From assembly GCA_030429705.1 (NCBI GenBank), contig JAUIES010000001.1:1116001-1180000 (forward strand): a stretch of DNA of 64,000 nucleotides, in the 5' to 3' direction. Positions within the stretch are counted from its first letter, which is position 1. Each line of letters starts with the position of its first letter. Position numbers and translations under genes: made by a program. Below the pieces are notes generated by a model, which made no database searches, was not told where the DNA came from, and was given only the letters and a program-made list of their open reading frames with translations. This document shows, piece after piece, positions 35,561 through 44,201 of the stretch. The stretch comes from Phycisphaerae bacterium. GTDB taxonomy: Bacteria; Planctomycetota; Phycisphaerae; Phycisphaerales; UBA1924.

Positions 35561-36733
35561 ATGTTCCGCCTCAATTACCAAACGGCTGGCGAGTCGCACG
35601 GACCCGCCCTCATCACCACCATCACCGGGCTCCCCGCCGGGCTTGCGCTCGATATGGACCTCATCAACGGCGAACTCGCCCGTAGACAGGGGGGGTATGG
35701 TCGCGGCGGACGGATGAAGATCGAAACCGATGCCATATCCTTCCTCTGTGGTGTGCGGCTCGGCAAAACCATCGGGGCGCCTCTGGTGTTTCAAATCCCT
35801 AATCGAGACAGCAGGCTCGATGACCTTGAGCGCACCCCGCCCGTTCATCGCCCGAGGCCAGGACACGCCGACCTCGCGGGCAGTATCAAGTGGCTGACGA
35901 CCGATTGCCGCGAAACGCTGGAACGGGCAAGCGCACGAGAAACCGCGAGCCGCGTCGGTGCGGGTGCGATCGCACGGTGCCTGCTGCGCGAGTTTGGCAT
36001 CGAAGTATTCGGCTTCGTGCGCCAGATCGAATCTGCCCGAACCGATGTCGAAGTCACCGAAGCGAACTGGCGGTCGTTGATCGATGTGCGCGACGCGAGC
36101 GACACCTACACCCTCGACGACAACGCGACCGAAGGACAACGCAAGGCGATTCGAAAGGCAAAGGAAGATAAAGACACTGTTGGCGGACATGTCGAGTGCC
36201 ATGTCTTCGGCCTCCCCCCCGGCATCGGCTCGAGTATGGACTGGACCACCAAGCTCGACGCGCGCATCGCTTACGCGGTCATGGGCATCCAGGCGTTTAA
36301 AGCCGTCCAGATCGGCGCCGGCACCCGGGCGGGTGAAACGCGCGGCAGCGCCCTGCACGATCCCATTCATTACGATGCCGCCAAGAAGAATGAGCCTTCC
36401 ATCGGCTTCGTCCGCACCAGCAACAACGCGGGCGGGCTCGAAGGCGGCATGACCAACGGCCAACCGGTCGTCGTCACCGGCACCATGAAACCGATCTCAA
36501 CGCTCTTGCAAGGGCTGCCCAGTGTGGACCTGAACACCAAACAGGCCGAGCGCAGTCAATACGAACGAAGTGATGTCTGTGCGGTCTCGGCTGCGGGTGT
36601 GGTGATGGAAAATGTTGTGGCGTTCGAGATCGCCCGCTGTTTCATTGATAAGTTTGGCGGCGATTCGATGATCGAAACACAGTCAAACTTTGACGGATAC
36701 ATGAATCTGGCGAGGCAATTGCCGTTGGCATGA
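35561..36733 (+). CDS. aroC: Chorismate synthase
   Basis: Last step of the shikimate pathway, EPSP to chorismate, requiring reduced FMN. The 390-residue protein starts at the ATG at 35561 with MFRLNYQTAGESHGPAL, the family signature 1. Further motifs are RRQGGYGRGGRM, ERASARETASRVGAGAIA and the C-terminal FVRTSNNAGGLEGGMTNG. A longer open frame back to 35471 lies inside gmk and is not the start. Confidence 0.96.
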   Translation: MFRLNYQTAGESHGPALITTITGLPAGLALDMDLINGELARRQGGYGRGGRMKIETDAISFLCGVRLGKTIGAPLVFQIPNRDSRLDDLERTPPVHRPRPGHADLAGSIKWLTTDCRETLERASARETASRVGAGAIARCLLREFGIEVFGFVRQIESARTDVEVTEANWRSLIDVRDASDTYTLDDNATEGQRKAIRKAKEDKDTVGGHVECHVFGLPPGIGSSMDWTTKLDARIAYAVMGIQAFKAVQIGAGTRAGETRGSALHDPIHYDAAKKNEPSIGFVRTSNNAGGLEGGMTNGQPVVVTGTMKPISTLLQGLPSVDLNTKQAERSQYERSDVCAVSAAGVVMENVVAFEIARCFIDKFGGDSMIETQSNFDGYMNLARQLPLA

Positions 36734-36780
36734 CACGATTCAGCAACTCCAGATGACTTGTGGACGCATCGTCACCCATC

Positions 36781-37203
36781 ATGAAGACTTGCCCATACTG
36801 CGGCTACGACTTTGAAGGGCTCGACAACCTTGAACGGTGCCCTGAGTGCGGGCACATTGTCAGTGAGGCTTATATCCAGAGCTTGATGCGGCATCGGGTT
36901 CACAGAGACGAGCTGTTGCTGTATCGCATTGCCTGCCTCGGTTGGTGGCTACACCTTGTCGGCTTTCTCGTCTTGGCTATGCAGACCGGTGCGAACTTGT
37001 TTTGTGCAGCCGGCGCGATGATCGCTCTGGCTTTCGGATTTCTTTCTATTCATTTGTCGTGGCGCGCACGAAAGACCTGGCCTCGCCGATTCATCAGGTA
37101 TCAAGGTGAAATCGACGGATACTCTCCAGCCCCGCGAGGCTTCGTGCTGGCAATGGCAGCGTGGTTGTCGATGGCACTACTCGTCTGTGGCCTGCTTCTC
37201 TAG
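36781..37203 (+). CDS. Small membrane protein with N-terminal zinc ribbon
   Basis: A 140-residue protein. Its first 25 residues form a zinc ribbon (C4-x2-C7-GYDFEGL ... C20-x2-C23), followed by three predicted helices near residues 49-66, 72-93 and 121-140. The ribbon pattern is the same as in the larger protein at 6283, and such proteins seem to be a recurrent planctomycete type. Function unknown. The ATG at 36781 is preferred over a GTG at 36760. Confidence 0.62.
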   Translation: MKTCPYCGYDFEGLDNLERCPECGHIVSEAYIQSLMRHRVHRDELLLYRIACLGWWLHLVGFLVLAMQTGANLFCAAGAMIALAFGFLSIHLSWRARKTWPRRFIRYQGEIDGYSPAPRGFVLAMAAWLSMALLVCGLLL

Positions 37204-37213
37204 CGCAGCCGAC

Positions 37214-38155
37214 CTACGCATGGTCCCACCCAAATTCACTGATATCGATGCGAATCCCATTTTCATCAACAACTACCGCACCCGCCGGCATCGAGCCCTC
37301 ATTCGCAACCACCCGCCCAATCGGCCCCATCAATGGCGGGTCGGTCGTTATGGGGGGGGTGCCATTATGATTCGGTGCAGCCACTAGCAATAACTCATAG
37401 TCTTCACCCGCCGAAACCGCCTCGCGCCAATCCTTGCACCGTGGATTGACCGGTATTCGAGCAACATCTAGTTCGAGCACCACACCCGAAGCCTCCCCCA
37501 CGCGGGCAGCATCGCGCCCGAGCCCGTCTGATATATCAATCGCAGCATGCACGCGCCCAGAAGCGGCAGCAGCCAAACCCGCCGCAACGCGCGGCTCAAA
37601 CGACAGATGCCGCCCCGATTCAAAACTCGCCCCGATCGGCCCGGTCAGCCAGAGGTCATCACCAGCCTGCGCACCAGACCGCAGCATCGGCGTAGCCCCG
37701 CCGTCCATCCGCCCCGCAGCTGTCACCGTCAGGCTCAGCGTAGATCGGTTCTCCGAACCGATACCACCCCCAACCGCAATATCCCCCCCGATCAACGGGC
37801 ACCCGAAGTACCGCGCCCATTTCGCCATCGCATCAAACAACTCGTCCGCCTCGCCATCAGCCGCTGGCAGCAAACCGGTCGCCATCCCCCACGCCGGGCG
37901 TGCCCCCATCGCAGCCAGATCACTGACCGCCCGCGCAACCGCTTTCCGCGCGATCAGATCAATCGCTGTCCCGGCTTCAAAGTGCCGCCCCTCGACCAGT
38001 TGGTCGACCCCAATCACCAGAAGCCCGCCCCCAGGCTCACGGATTACCGCACAATCATCACCCGGCCCGACCACAATCTCGCCAAACGAGCCCGCGAGCC
38101 CTGTCAGGTCGGCAGAGCGACAGCGGATGTGATGGAGCAGGTCAGATTCACGCAT
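37214..38155 (-). CDS. thiL: Thiamine-monophosphate kinase
   Basis: ThiL phosphorylates thiamine monophosphate to thiamine diphosphate, the cofactor. The 313-residue protein has VGPGDDCAVI, VDQLVEGRHF, ARAVSDLAAMGARP, CPLIGGDI, AAIDISDGLGRDAARVGEASG and SAGEDYELLLV, in the family's order. No TPP riboswitch is visible upstream; instead a 37-nt hairpin lies 18 bases before the start (38174-38210). Confidence 0.95.
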   Translation of the reverse strand: MRESDLLHHIRCRSADLTGLAGSFGEIVVGPGDDCAVIREPGGGLLVIGVDQLVEGRHFEAGTAIDLIARKAVARAVSDLAAMGARPAWGMATGLLPAADGEADELFDAMAKWARYFGCPLIGGDIAVGGGIGSENRSTLSLTVTAAGRMDGGATPMLRSGAQAGDDLWLTGPIGASFESGRHLSFEPRVAAGLAAAASGRVHAAIDISDGLGRDAARVGEASGVVLELDVARIPVNPRCKDWREAVSAGEDYELLLVAAPNHNGTPPITTDPPLMGPIGRVVANEGSMPAGAVVVDENGIRIDISEFGWDHA

Positions 38156-38173
38156 GAATCATTGTTGGCAACC

Positions 38174-38210
38174 GAAACCAACGAGCCCCGACCGTGAGGG
38201 AGGTGGTTTC
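38174..38210. repeat. Hairpin upstream of thiL
   Basis: GAAACCA at 38174-38180 pairs with TGGTTTC at 38204-38210, and the interior has CCCC/GGG(A)GG complementarity around the GACCGTGA loop. The core reminded me of short intergenic hairpins seen in planctomycete genomes, but only one copy occurs in this window. It could affect thiL translation, lying 18 bases before its start on the minus strand. Confidence 0.4.
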
Positions 38211-38358
38211 TTCTGATGTCAGTAAGAAAGACACCGAAGTCGAGGACGACTTGGGGTGGTACGGGTCTCCGGGCCCGTGCGAAAGAGGCTGTGCGCAGGT
38301 CCCATCGAGCCAAGTGGCGCAAGCCCTCGGTCTTGCCCTTGCAACACCAGTGACTGAG

Positions 38359-39945
38359 TCAGTTCCCGCCATTGTTGTAACTGTCGATGAAGATGGTCAT
38401 ATCGTCGGCGGTCTGCGTCGTGTCGAGATCGAGGTCGGTCATCGGATCGCCCGCGGCGTAGTCGGCGACATACAGCACTGGGTCGATCGGGCCGATGTCG
38501 CCATCGCCGTTCCAGTCGGCGGGGAGGCCCATCTTGAGGACATATTCGAGCGCCGCCCGGGCGTTGACCAACCCGTAGCCGGTGTGGCGGTCATAGCCAC
38601 TCGTTGCTGGGCTATTGGTGATGTCTGTGGCGGTCACCTCTAGAATGTGTTTCACTTCATCGAATGTCAAATCAGGATCGGCTTTGAGCATCAGCGCGAT
38701 GATGCCAGCGACCTGAGGCGGGACTGACGAATTGCCGTCACCAGGTAGTTGGAAGTCGTCATTACTTGTGCCGACAACCCCGTCGCCCCATGTGCTGAAT
38801 GTGTCCACCATCGGCGCGACAACGGAGATGATCGGCAGCCTCGGCTCGGGTCCACCCATCAAGAAGGGGTCGTAGGCATCGCAGTAGTTCACGCCGTTGG
38901 GAGCCGGACAGCAGTCGTCAAAGTCGGACACGAGAGGGTTGACCATCGAACGGCAATGCCAGGAATCACCATACAGGCATGCCCCCCCGACACCGATTGT
39001 CTTGGGGTTGATGGCGAGGCCGTTTGTGATTGGCTGTTCAACGAACCCGGGCTGTGGAGTACATCGCGGGTCGTTCAGCTCCTCGACCCAACAATCGCCC
39101 ACACCCTGCGCGTTACCTACGGCCACGACAATGATGCAACCTTGGTCATACGCCTCGTCAATGGCATCGGCGATTGTATTTCCATCGCAAGCAATGCCGT
39201 CGTATTCGGTATCCCCGATCGACATCGAAATGATGCGCGCTCGCGGCTGCGTGTTGTACCCCGTGCCATTCCAGCCTGCTGCATAGCGGATAGACGCCGC
39301 AACAGTATCTTCGTTCTGTTGACACAATGTTGCATTGACACCGCAGCTCCCAGAAAATGCCACTGCGAATACGCGGATAACCAACAAATCACATTCCCAA
39401 CAGACTCCCGCCATGCCCTGGCCATTTACATTCGCGGCAGCAATCCCCGACAAAATTGTCCCGTGAGGAACACCACCTTGCAATGTTCCTTGGACATCTT
39501 CAGGTGGTTGGTCGGCAAACAACGAGACATCGCAATCGCAAACCGGCGAGCCATCCGACAAGTCTTCAAGTATTGATGTGCTTTCCGGGTTAACTTTCGA
39601 TCCGGGGGTACCCGGAGGTCCGCCAAATTCGATATGATCGACATCGATCCCGCTGTCAATAATAGCGATCGTTGTATTGGGGTTATTGAAATCGACAGGT
39701 GGGGGACTGTAGTAGTCGTATCCAACGAGTGCCCACGCGAAATCCACTTTGGTGGTGGGTATCCAATGCTGCCCGTGTGGGAAATCAGTTGTCGGACCGT
39801 ATAGCGGATCGAACACCGAAACCGGAGAAATGCCACTAAAACCGCCGGACTGCGCAATCGAAGTCCCCGCAAACCCACCGAGTGTACTGGCGACGACTCC
39901 AAGAAAGCGAGGAAAATGCTCAATCGTCCCAAGGAATCGTCCCAA
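38359..39945 (-). CDS. Secreted subtilase-family serine protease, start out of frame
   Basis: An S8 peptidase of about 528 residues: a signal-like N-terminus, the triad Asp97 (AIIDSGID), His161 (VPHGTILSGIAA) and Ser406 (GNSSVPPQVAG), and Asn278 for the oxyanion hole. It has many Cys residues and a C-terminal dockerin-like module (PADWNGDGDIGPIDPV ... DLDTTQTADD), common in secreted Phycisphaerae proteins. The ATG at 39958 with GGAGG 7 bases upstream is the natural start, but a 13-bp duplication shifts it out of frame (12 codons then TGA). The frame as read opens only with TTG at 39945, so the copy may be off or a pseudogene. Confidence 0.82.
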   Translation of the reverse strand: MGRFLGTIEHFPRFLGVVASTLGGFAGTSIAQSGGFSGISPVSVFDPLYGPTTDFPHGQHWIPTTKVDFAWALVGYDYYSPPPVDFNNPNTTIAIIDSGIDVDHIEFGGPPGTPGSKVNPESTSILEDLSDGSPVCDCDVSLFADQPPEDVQGTLQGGVPHGTILSGIAAANVNGQGMAGVCWECDLLVIRVFAVAFSGSCGVNATLCQQNEDTVAASIRYAAGWNGTGYNTQPRARIISMSIGDTEYDGIACDGNTIADAIDEAYDQGCIIVVAVGNAQGVGDCWVEELNDPRCTPQPGFVEQPITNGLAINPKTIGVGGACLYGDSWHCRSMVNPLVSDFDDCCPAPNGVNYCDAYDPFLMGGPEPRLPIISVVAPMVDTFSTWGDGVVGTSNDDFQLPGDGNSSVPPQVAGIIALMLKADPDLTFDEVKHILEVTATDITNSPATSGYDRHTGYGLVNARAALEYVLKMGLPADWNGDGDIGPIDPVLYVADYAAGDPMTDLDLDTTQTADDMTIFIDSYNNGGN

Positions 39946-39957
39946 GGAATCGTCCCA
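39922..39957. repeat. 13-bp tandem repeat at the subtilase start
   Basis: Unit AATCGTCCCAAGG is present at 39922-39934 and 39935-39947, with a partial third copy at 39948-39957. The repeat covers the first codons of the subtilase gene. Removing one unit would join the ATG at 39958 to the subtilase frame; with the present two full units the frame ends after 12 codons. Confidence 0.95.
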
Positions 39958-40042
39958 TTGCCTTGCCTCCAGTCGGCCCTTGTGGTACTAGTGAAGTGTT
40001 CGGTGGCAACATACCAAGAATACAATCTCAAGGAGAAACGCA

Positions 40043-40657
40043 ATGAAGTGTTGTGGACAACTTCTTCTCTCGGTCTTGTTCGTATCAGTTTCGGCGACGG
40101 CACAAGCCGAAGCTGTCTTCAATGTTTGGATCGACGCACCCAGCGTTGTTCAAGCAGGTGAGACATTCTCTGTTTCTTTCTGGGGAGAAGTCAGTGGTTC
40201 CGTCCTCACCGAGGGCGACGGTGCGATGCGAACGGTCCAAGCGGATGTCTTCGCAACAGGCGTTGATGCCAATATCTCAACAGCTGTGTTCCCTCACATG
40301 GTGGGGTTCGTCGCAGGCGAGCCAGAACCAAATGCACTGAGAAATGTGCTCGGTCTCAACGACTATTACCTTTTTAGCCCGAATTTCTGGGTCCTCAATC
40401 CAGTCGAGTTGTTTTCTGTCGAAGTTACGACTTCTGTGCAGGCGACGGGTGAACTGGAGTTGACGGCGGCTCCGGCTTCGTGGCAAGATAACCTGCTCAC
40501 TTGGTGGGTCGATTGGCGAGACGCTGAATTCGTCTCAGACACCGACCCCGGCTCATCGCGGATCATCACGCCGGCCACGGTGCGGGTGGTGCCGTCGTCA
40601 GGGGGGGTTGCGGTGCTCGCCGTGGCCGGTCTCGCGGCCGTGCGGCGGAGGCGGTGA
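40043..40657 (+). CDS. Secreted PEP-CTERM-like protein
   Basis: A 204-residue exported protein: signal peptide ending near AQA-E, a beta-rich mature domain (VVQAGETFSVSFWGEV, a cohesin-like or Ig-like strand pattern) and a tail VVPSSGGVAVLAVAGLAAV followed by RRRR. The tail is of the same kind as in the protein at 27852 and suggests envelope sorting. AAGGAG lies 9 bases before the ATG. It diverges from the subtilase, whose natural start is 84 bases away, so the two may share a control region. Confidence 0.72.
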   Translation: MKCCGQLLLSVLFVSVSATAQAEAVFNVWIDAPSVVQAGETFSVSFWGEVSGSVLTEGDGAMRTVQADVFATGVDANISTAVFPHMVGFVAGEPEPNALRNVLGLNDYYLFSPNFWVLNPVELFSVEVTTSVQATGELELTAAPASWQDNLLTWWVDWRDAEFVSDTDPGSSRIITPATVRVVPSSGGVAVLAVAGLAAVRRRR

Positions 40658-40754
40658 AGGCGGAGTGGTATGCGTCGTCTCCCACGGGCAGGATACCTGT
40701 GCCACCGGGAGAGGGGTAGACCGCTCCCTCACCGTCGTGGCTCGTTGGGTCTAT

Positions 40755-41855
40755 TCAGACGCGGGCTGTTTCGAAGAGTGCTGTCAGTTTCCGCTGAGGC
40801 CTCTTCGCCCATGCCTTGCGGTGGTAGGCGTCAGACGCGATCAGCGGGAAGATGCTGGTCACTTCGCCAAAGACCATTTGTTCGTGGACGACATCGACCT
40901 TGCCCCAACTGCACGCTTCGCGGAGCGTTGAGCCGGAGAGCGCCCCGTCGCGTGCGTCGGCCACAGTGATCTGGATGGCGTACTTGTGCATCGGTGTCTC
41001 GCCGCCAGCCGCCAGCCCTTTCTCGATGAGTAGTTCTGCCGAGACCACGATGTCCTGCACGAAGTTCTTGGGCACCCCGCCCGCGAGCATGAACAGGCCG
41101 GTGTCACCGCCCTGCTCCATGGTGTGGAGTTTGATCTGAGTGAGTTCAGCAAAGTCGCGGCCGCTGTCAATGCTGATCGACCCCTGCCCGGCTGCGTGCC
41201 GCTCGGCCTGGTGAAGCACCACACCAAAGCCCGCTGAGCAATCGCTGAACGCGGGGCAGAACACCGGCACGCCTCGCTTGTACGCTGTTCGCAGGATGGA
41301 TCGGGATTTGGGTTGGTTGTCGTCAAGATACTTGCCAAACCCTTCGAGCAACTGGCGGCTGCTGTATGCGCCCGGCTCAAAACTATCAAAGATCGCCTTG
41401 GCTGTATCGTCGCAGATACGCAGTTCGTCTTCATTGATGAGCGTGTCGTAGATGCGATCAATCGCGAGGTCGCGCAGCGTCGGGTCATCAACCGGCGGGG
41501 CTTCGGGGCTGCCTGGTGCGATGTAATGTTGGAACCCGAGCCCTTCAAAGAAGTCCTGATCAATCAGGTTTGCCCCGCTCGAAACGATGGCATCGACCAT
41601 GTTGTTTTCGAGAAGCGTGATGATGGCTTCCTTCATGCCCGCCGAGACCAGCGAGCCCGCCAGCGTCAAGATCACCGCACACTTCGTGTCGCCGAGCATC
41701 TGCGAATAGATCGACGCTGCCCGCGCCGCATTTCGCGCTTGAAACGCAGTCTTGCTGTAGGCATCCATTATCGGCCTTGCATCAAAGGCTGTGATATCAA
41801 TGTGCTCGATCGGATTGGATAACAACTCGGCCTTGGTGGGGGTGCTGTTTGACAT
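40755..41855 (-). CDS. Deoxyhypusine-synthase-like protein (probable polyamine aminobutyltransferase)
   Basis: A 366-residue member of the deoxyhypusine synthase family: AVILTLAGSLVSAGM, ANLIDQDFFEGLGF, VPVFCPAFSDCSAGFGV, GGVPKNFVQDIVVSAELL and the motif CSWGKVD that contains the active-site Lys of the eukaryotic enzyme. Bacteria lack eIF5A, and bacterial members characterised so far act on free polyamines (homospermidine synthase type). It lies 53 bases downstream of speA on the same strand, which supports a polyamine role. Confidence 0.85.
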   Translation of the reverse strand: MSNSTPTKAELLSNPIEHIDITAFDARPIMDAYSKTAFQARNAARAASIYSQMLGDTKCAVILTLAGSLVSAGMKEAIITLLENNMVDAIVSSGANLIDQDFFEGLGFQHYIAPGSPEAPPVDDPTLRDLAIDRIYDTLINEDELRICDDTAKAIFDSFEPGAYSSRQLLEGFGKYLDDNQPKSRSILRTAYKRGVPVFCPAFSDCSAGFGVVLHQAERHAAGQGSISIDSGRDFAELTQIKLHTMEQGGDTGLFMLAGGVPKNFVQDIVVSAELLIEKGLAAGGETPMHKYAIQITVADARDGALSGSTLREACSWGKVDVVHEQMVFGEVTSIFPLIASDAYHRKAWAKRPQRKLTALFETARV

Positions 41856-41908
41856 CTCGTTCTCCGTTGTTGAATCGCTCGCGCTTCAAAAGCCTGTGCT
41901 GTGTTGGC

Positions 41909-43882
41909 TTATTCCAGGTAGGTATAACCGTCGAGCCCATCATCGTAAAAAGACAGCATCGCTCTGCCCTCTTCGATGGGCATGCGTCCTTCGCGAACCG
42001 CCCGCTCCATGTCGCGTCGAATGGCTTTCTTTATCTCGCCCGGGTTGAACTGCAAGTATCCAAGCACATCCCGGACGGAGTCACCTTCGACAACTTCACC
42101 GATTGACCACGAGCCGTCATCATCGATTGACACATGGACCGCGTGGGTGTCGCCGAACAGATTGTGCAGGTCGCCCAGCACTTCTTGATAGGCACCGACG
42201 AGGAAAATCCCGAGGTAATAAGGCTCACCCTCATTGAGTTCATGCAACTCGAGCGACGATTTGAATTCGTCGCCTTCGGTTGAACAGAACCGGCTGATTT
42301 TGCCATCTGAGTCACATGTGATATCGGCGAGAATCCCGCGCCGTGTCGGCCTTTCATCGAGCCGGTGAATGGGGCAGATTGGGAACAACTGATCAATCGC
42401 CCACGAGTCCGGCAGCGACTGGAACAAACTGAAGTTGAGAAAGTAAATATCACACAACTGCTCACGCAAGTCACCGATCTGGTCCGCAAGCGCCCCGTCA
42501 GGATCTGCGTCTGCAAATGCAATGACACGCTGCCCGATGGCCCAGAAGAGCCGTTCTGCAACAGCACGCGTCGGGAGCGACATATACCCCATGCCAAACA
42601 GGCTCATGGTTTCTTCGCGGGCCTGAATGGCATCGTGATAACACTCGAGCGGCTCATGCGTATCGAGAGCGTTAAAAGCATTGAGCAGATCAAGCACCGG
42701 TTGAGGCGTTTCTTCGCCGCGCTTCTCCTCAGCCTGCAAGGTTTTCTGGACCCAATCCAAGTCCGGGTCCGCCTGAAACTCGGATCGGCCCAGAACATCG
42801 ACGATCAAGACACTCGAATACGACGCGATTGCTCTGCCAGACTCACTGATGATACGCGGGTGGGGTTGTTTCGCGTCGTCGCATGCAGTCATCAACCGAT
42901 AGACAACATCCGCGGCGTACTCGCGCACGGTGTAGTTAACACTCGATGCCGAACTCGATTGGCTGCCGTCATAATCAACACCGAGCCCGCCTCCGATGTC
43001 GACGGTGTCAAGATTGACCGCGCCCAAGCGGCGCAATTCGACATAGGTGTGCCCAATTTCAGAAATCGCACTCTTCAGTTGACGAATATCGCAGATCTGG
43101 CTTCCAACATGAAAATGAACCAGCCTGAGACAGTCAAGCATGTCTTCGTCACGCAGGCGTTCGATCGCTTTGAGCAGTTCCGAAACAGGAAGCCCGAACT
43201 TCGAGCGCATGCCGCCCGACGATTCCCATCGACCCGCGCCGCGCGAGCCGGGCTTGAACCGGACTCCGATGCGTGGCCGAACACTGTATTGTTTCGCGAA
43301 TCGGATGACGCGTTCGAGTTCGACGAACTGTTCGACAACCGGGATGATGTGTCGCCCGAGTTTGGTCGCCAGAATCACCGTCTCGACATATTCGTCATCC
43401 TTGAAGCCGTTGCAAACGATGGGCATGTCGTCATGCCCCTCGGTCAATCCAAGAACGGCGAGTAGTTCGGGCTTCGACCCGGCTTCAAACCCATACCCAA
43501 GGCCGGCGCCAAGGTCGCGGATCTCCTCACAGAGAAACCGCTGTTGATTCACCTTGATCGGATACACACAGGCATACTGCCCCTGGTACTTGTGTTCTGC
43601 GATTGCATCGTCAAAGACACTTCGCAGCTCATGCAGCCGACTCGCCAGCAAATCAGAGAACCGCAACAAGACCGGCGTATGAATGCCTCGCGCCTGCAGC
43701 CCATTGACGAGTTGGAAGAGATCGATGTGACGAGCCAGGTCATCGGTCGGGGTGACCTCAATGGTTCCTGATGAACCAACCGAGAAGTACCCGTGCCCCC
43801 ATGCTTCAACGCCATAGAGCGATGACGCGTCCTCAGAAGAAAACGAGTCATTGGTCAAGGCATTTGTCGGGATCGCTGTCAT
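41909..43882 (-). CDS. speA: Biosynthetic arginine decarboxylase
   Basis: A 657-residue PLP enzyme making agmatine from arginine. Motifs: PVLLRFSDLL, YACVYPIKVNQQRFL with the PLP Lys, GYGFEAGSKPELLAVL, PRIGVRFKPGSRGAGRWESSGG, GGGLGVDYDGSQ, and ISESGRAIASY. The C-terminal part holds the typical helical bundle (GMGYMSLPTRAVAERLFWAIGQR) and the ITCDSDGKISRF segment. The downstream DHS-like gene suggests use of agmatine or putrescine in a larger polyamine; no speB is in the window. Confidence 0.96.
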   Translation of the reverse strand: MTAIPTNALTNDSFSSEDASSLYGVEAWGHGYFSVGSSGTIEVTPTDDLARHIDLFQLVNGLQARGIHTPVLLRFSDLLASRLHELRSVFDDAIAEHKYQGQYACVYPIKVNQQRFLCEEIRDLGAGLGYGFEAGSKPELLAVLGLTEGHDDMPIVCNGFKDDEYVETVILATKLGRHIIPVVEQFVELERVIRFAKQYSVRPRIGVRFKPGSRGAGRWESSGGMRSKFGLPVSELLKAIERLRDEDMLDCLRLVHFHVGSQICDIRQLKSAISEIGHTYVELRRLGAVNLDTVDIGGGLGVDYDGSQSSSASSVNYTVREYAADVVYRLMTACDDAKQPHPRIISESGRAIASYSSVLIVDVLGRSEFQADPDLDWVQKTLQAEEKRGEETPQPVLDLLNAFNALDTHEPLECYHDAIQAREETMSLFGMGYMSLPTRAVAERLFWAIGQRVIAFADADPDGALADQIGDLREQLCDIYFLNFSLFQSLPDSWAIDQLFPICPIHRLDERPTRRGILADITCDSDGKISRFCSTEGDEFKSSLELHELNEGEPYYLGIFLVGAYQEVLGDLHNLFGDTHAVHVSIDDDGSWSIGEVVEGDSVRDVLGYLQFNPGEIKKAIRRDMERAVREGRMPIEEGRAMLSFYDDGLDGYTYLE

Positions 43883-43918
43883 GGAAGCGTGATGTTACGC
43901 ATGATCAGCCGTGTGAGA

Positions 43919-44155
43919 CTACGCGGATGGCTGGTTGCCTTTGCCTCGCAGTGGACATGTGCGCACACCGAGAATCGCATACGCCGGGCAAAACCCGACG
44001 AAGCCAGTGACGAGCGAGACCACGCCGACCGCAGCGACAACAATGCCTGCCGGCTCGCCGTTCAAGAGGCCGAGGCCGAGGAGTGCGACGAAGATCGCTG
44101 CGATTCCCGCAAACACGCGTATCGCGCGGTCTGCGCTACTTTCGTTGGAATTCAT
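43919..44155 (-). CDS. DUF2892-family small membrane protein
   Basis: A 78-residue protein with two helices and the pattern NESSADRAIRVFAGIAAI, GFVGFCPAYAILGVRTCPL. This is the DUF2892/YgaP-type membrane unit, often found next to rhodanese domains, but here it stands alone. Two Cys near the C-terminus (GFC and TC) are typical. Function unknown. Confidence 0.78.
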   Translation of the reverse strand: MNSNESSADRAIRVFAGIAAIFVALLGLGLLNGEPAGIVVAAVGVVSLVTGFVGFCPAYAILGVRTCPLRGKGNQPSA

Positions 44156-44201
44156 GTTCTTGACCCTTCAATGACATAATCGCTGCGCTCACACATTGCG
44201 C

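Noticed and set aside
38156-38358. Possible TPP riboswitch upstream of thiL.
   Set aside because: The conserved CTGAGA and ACCTGATCTGGATAATGCCAGCG parts are absent.
39426-40103. A 225-codon minus-strand frame spanning the subtilase start.
   Set aside because: It overlaps the CTERM gene antisense and the subtilase out of frame; no signal peptide or motif. It exists because of the frame shift at the 13-bp repeat.
42365-43465. A 366-codon open frame on the plus strand.
   Set aside because: It lies opposite speA, whose motifs are complete; no domain seen in the plus-strand frame.
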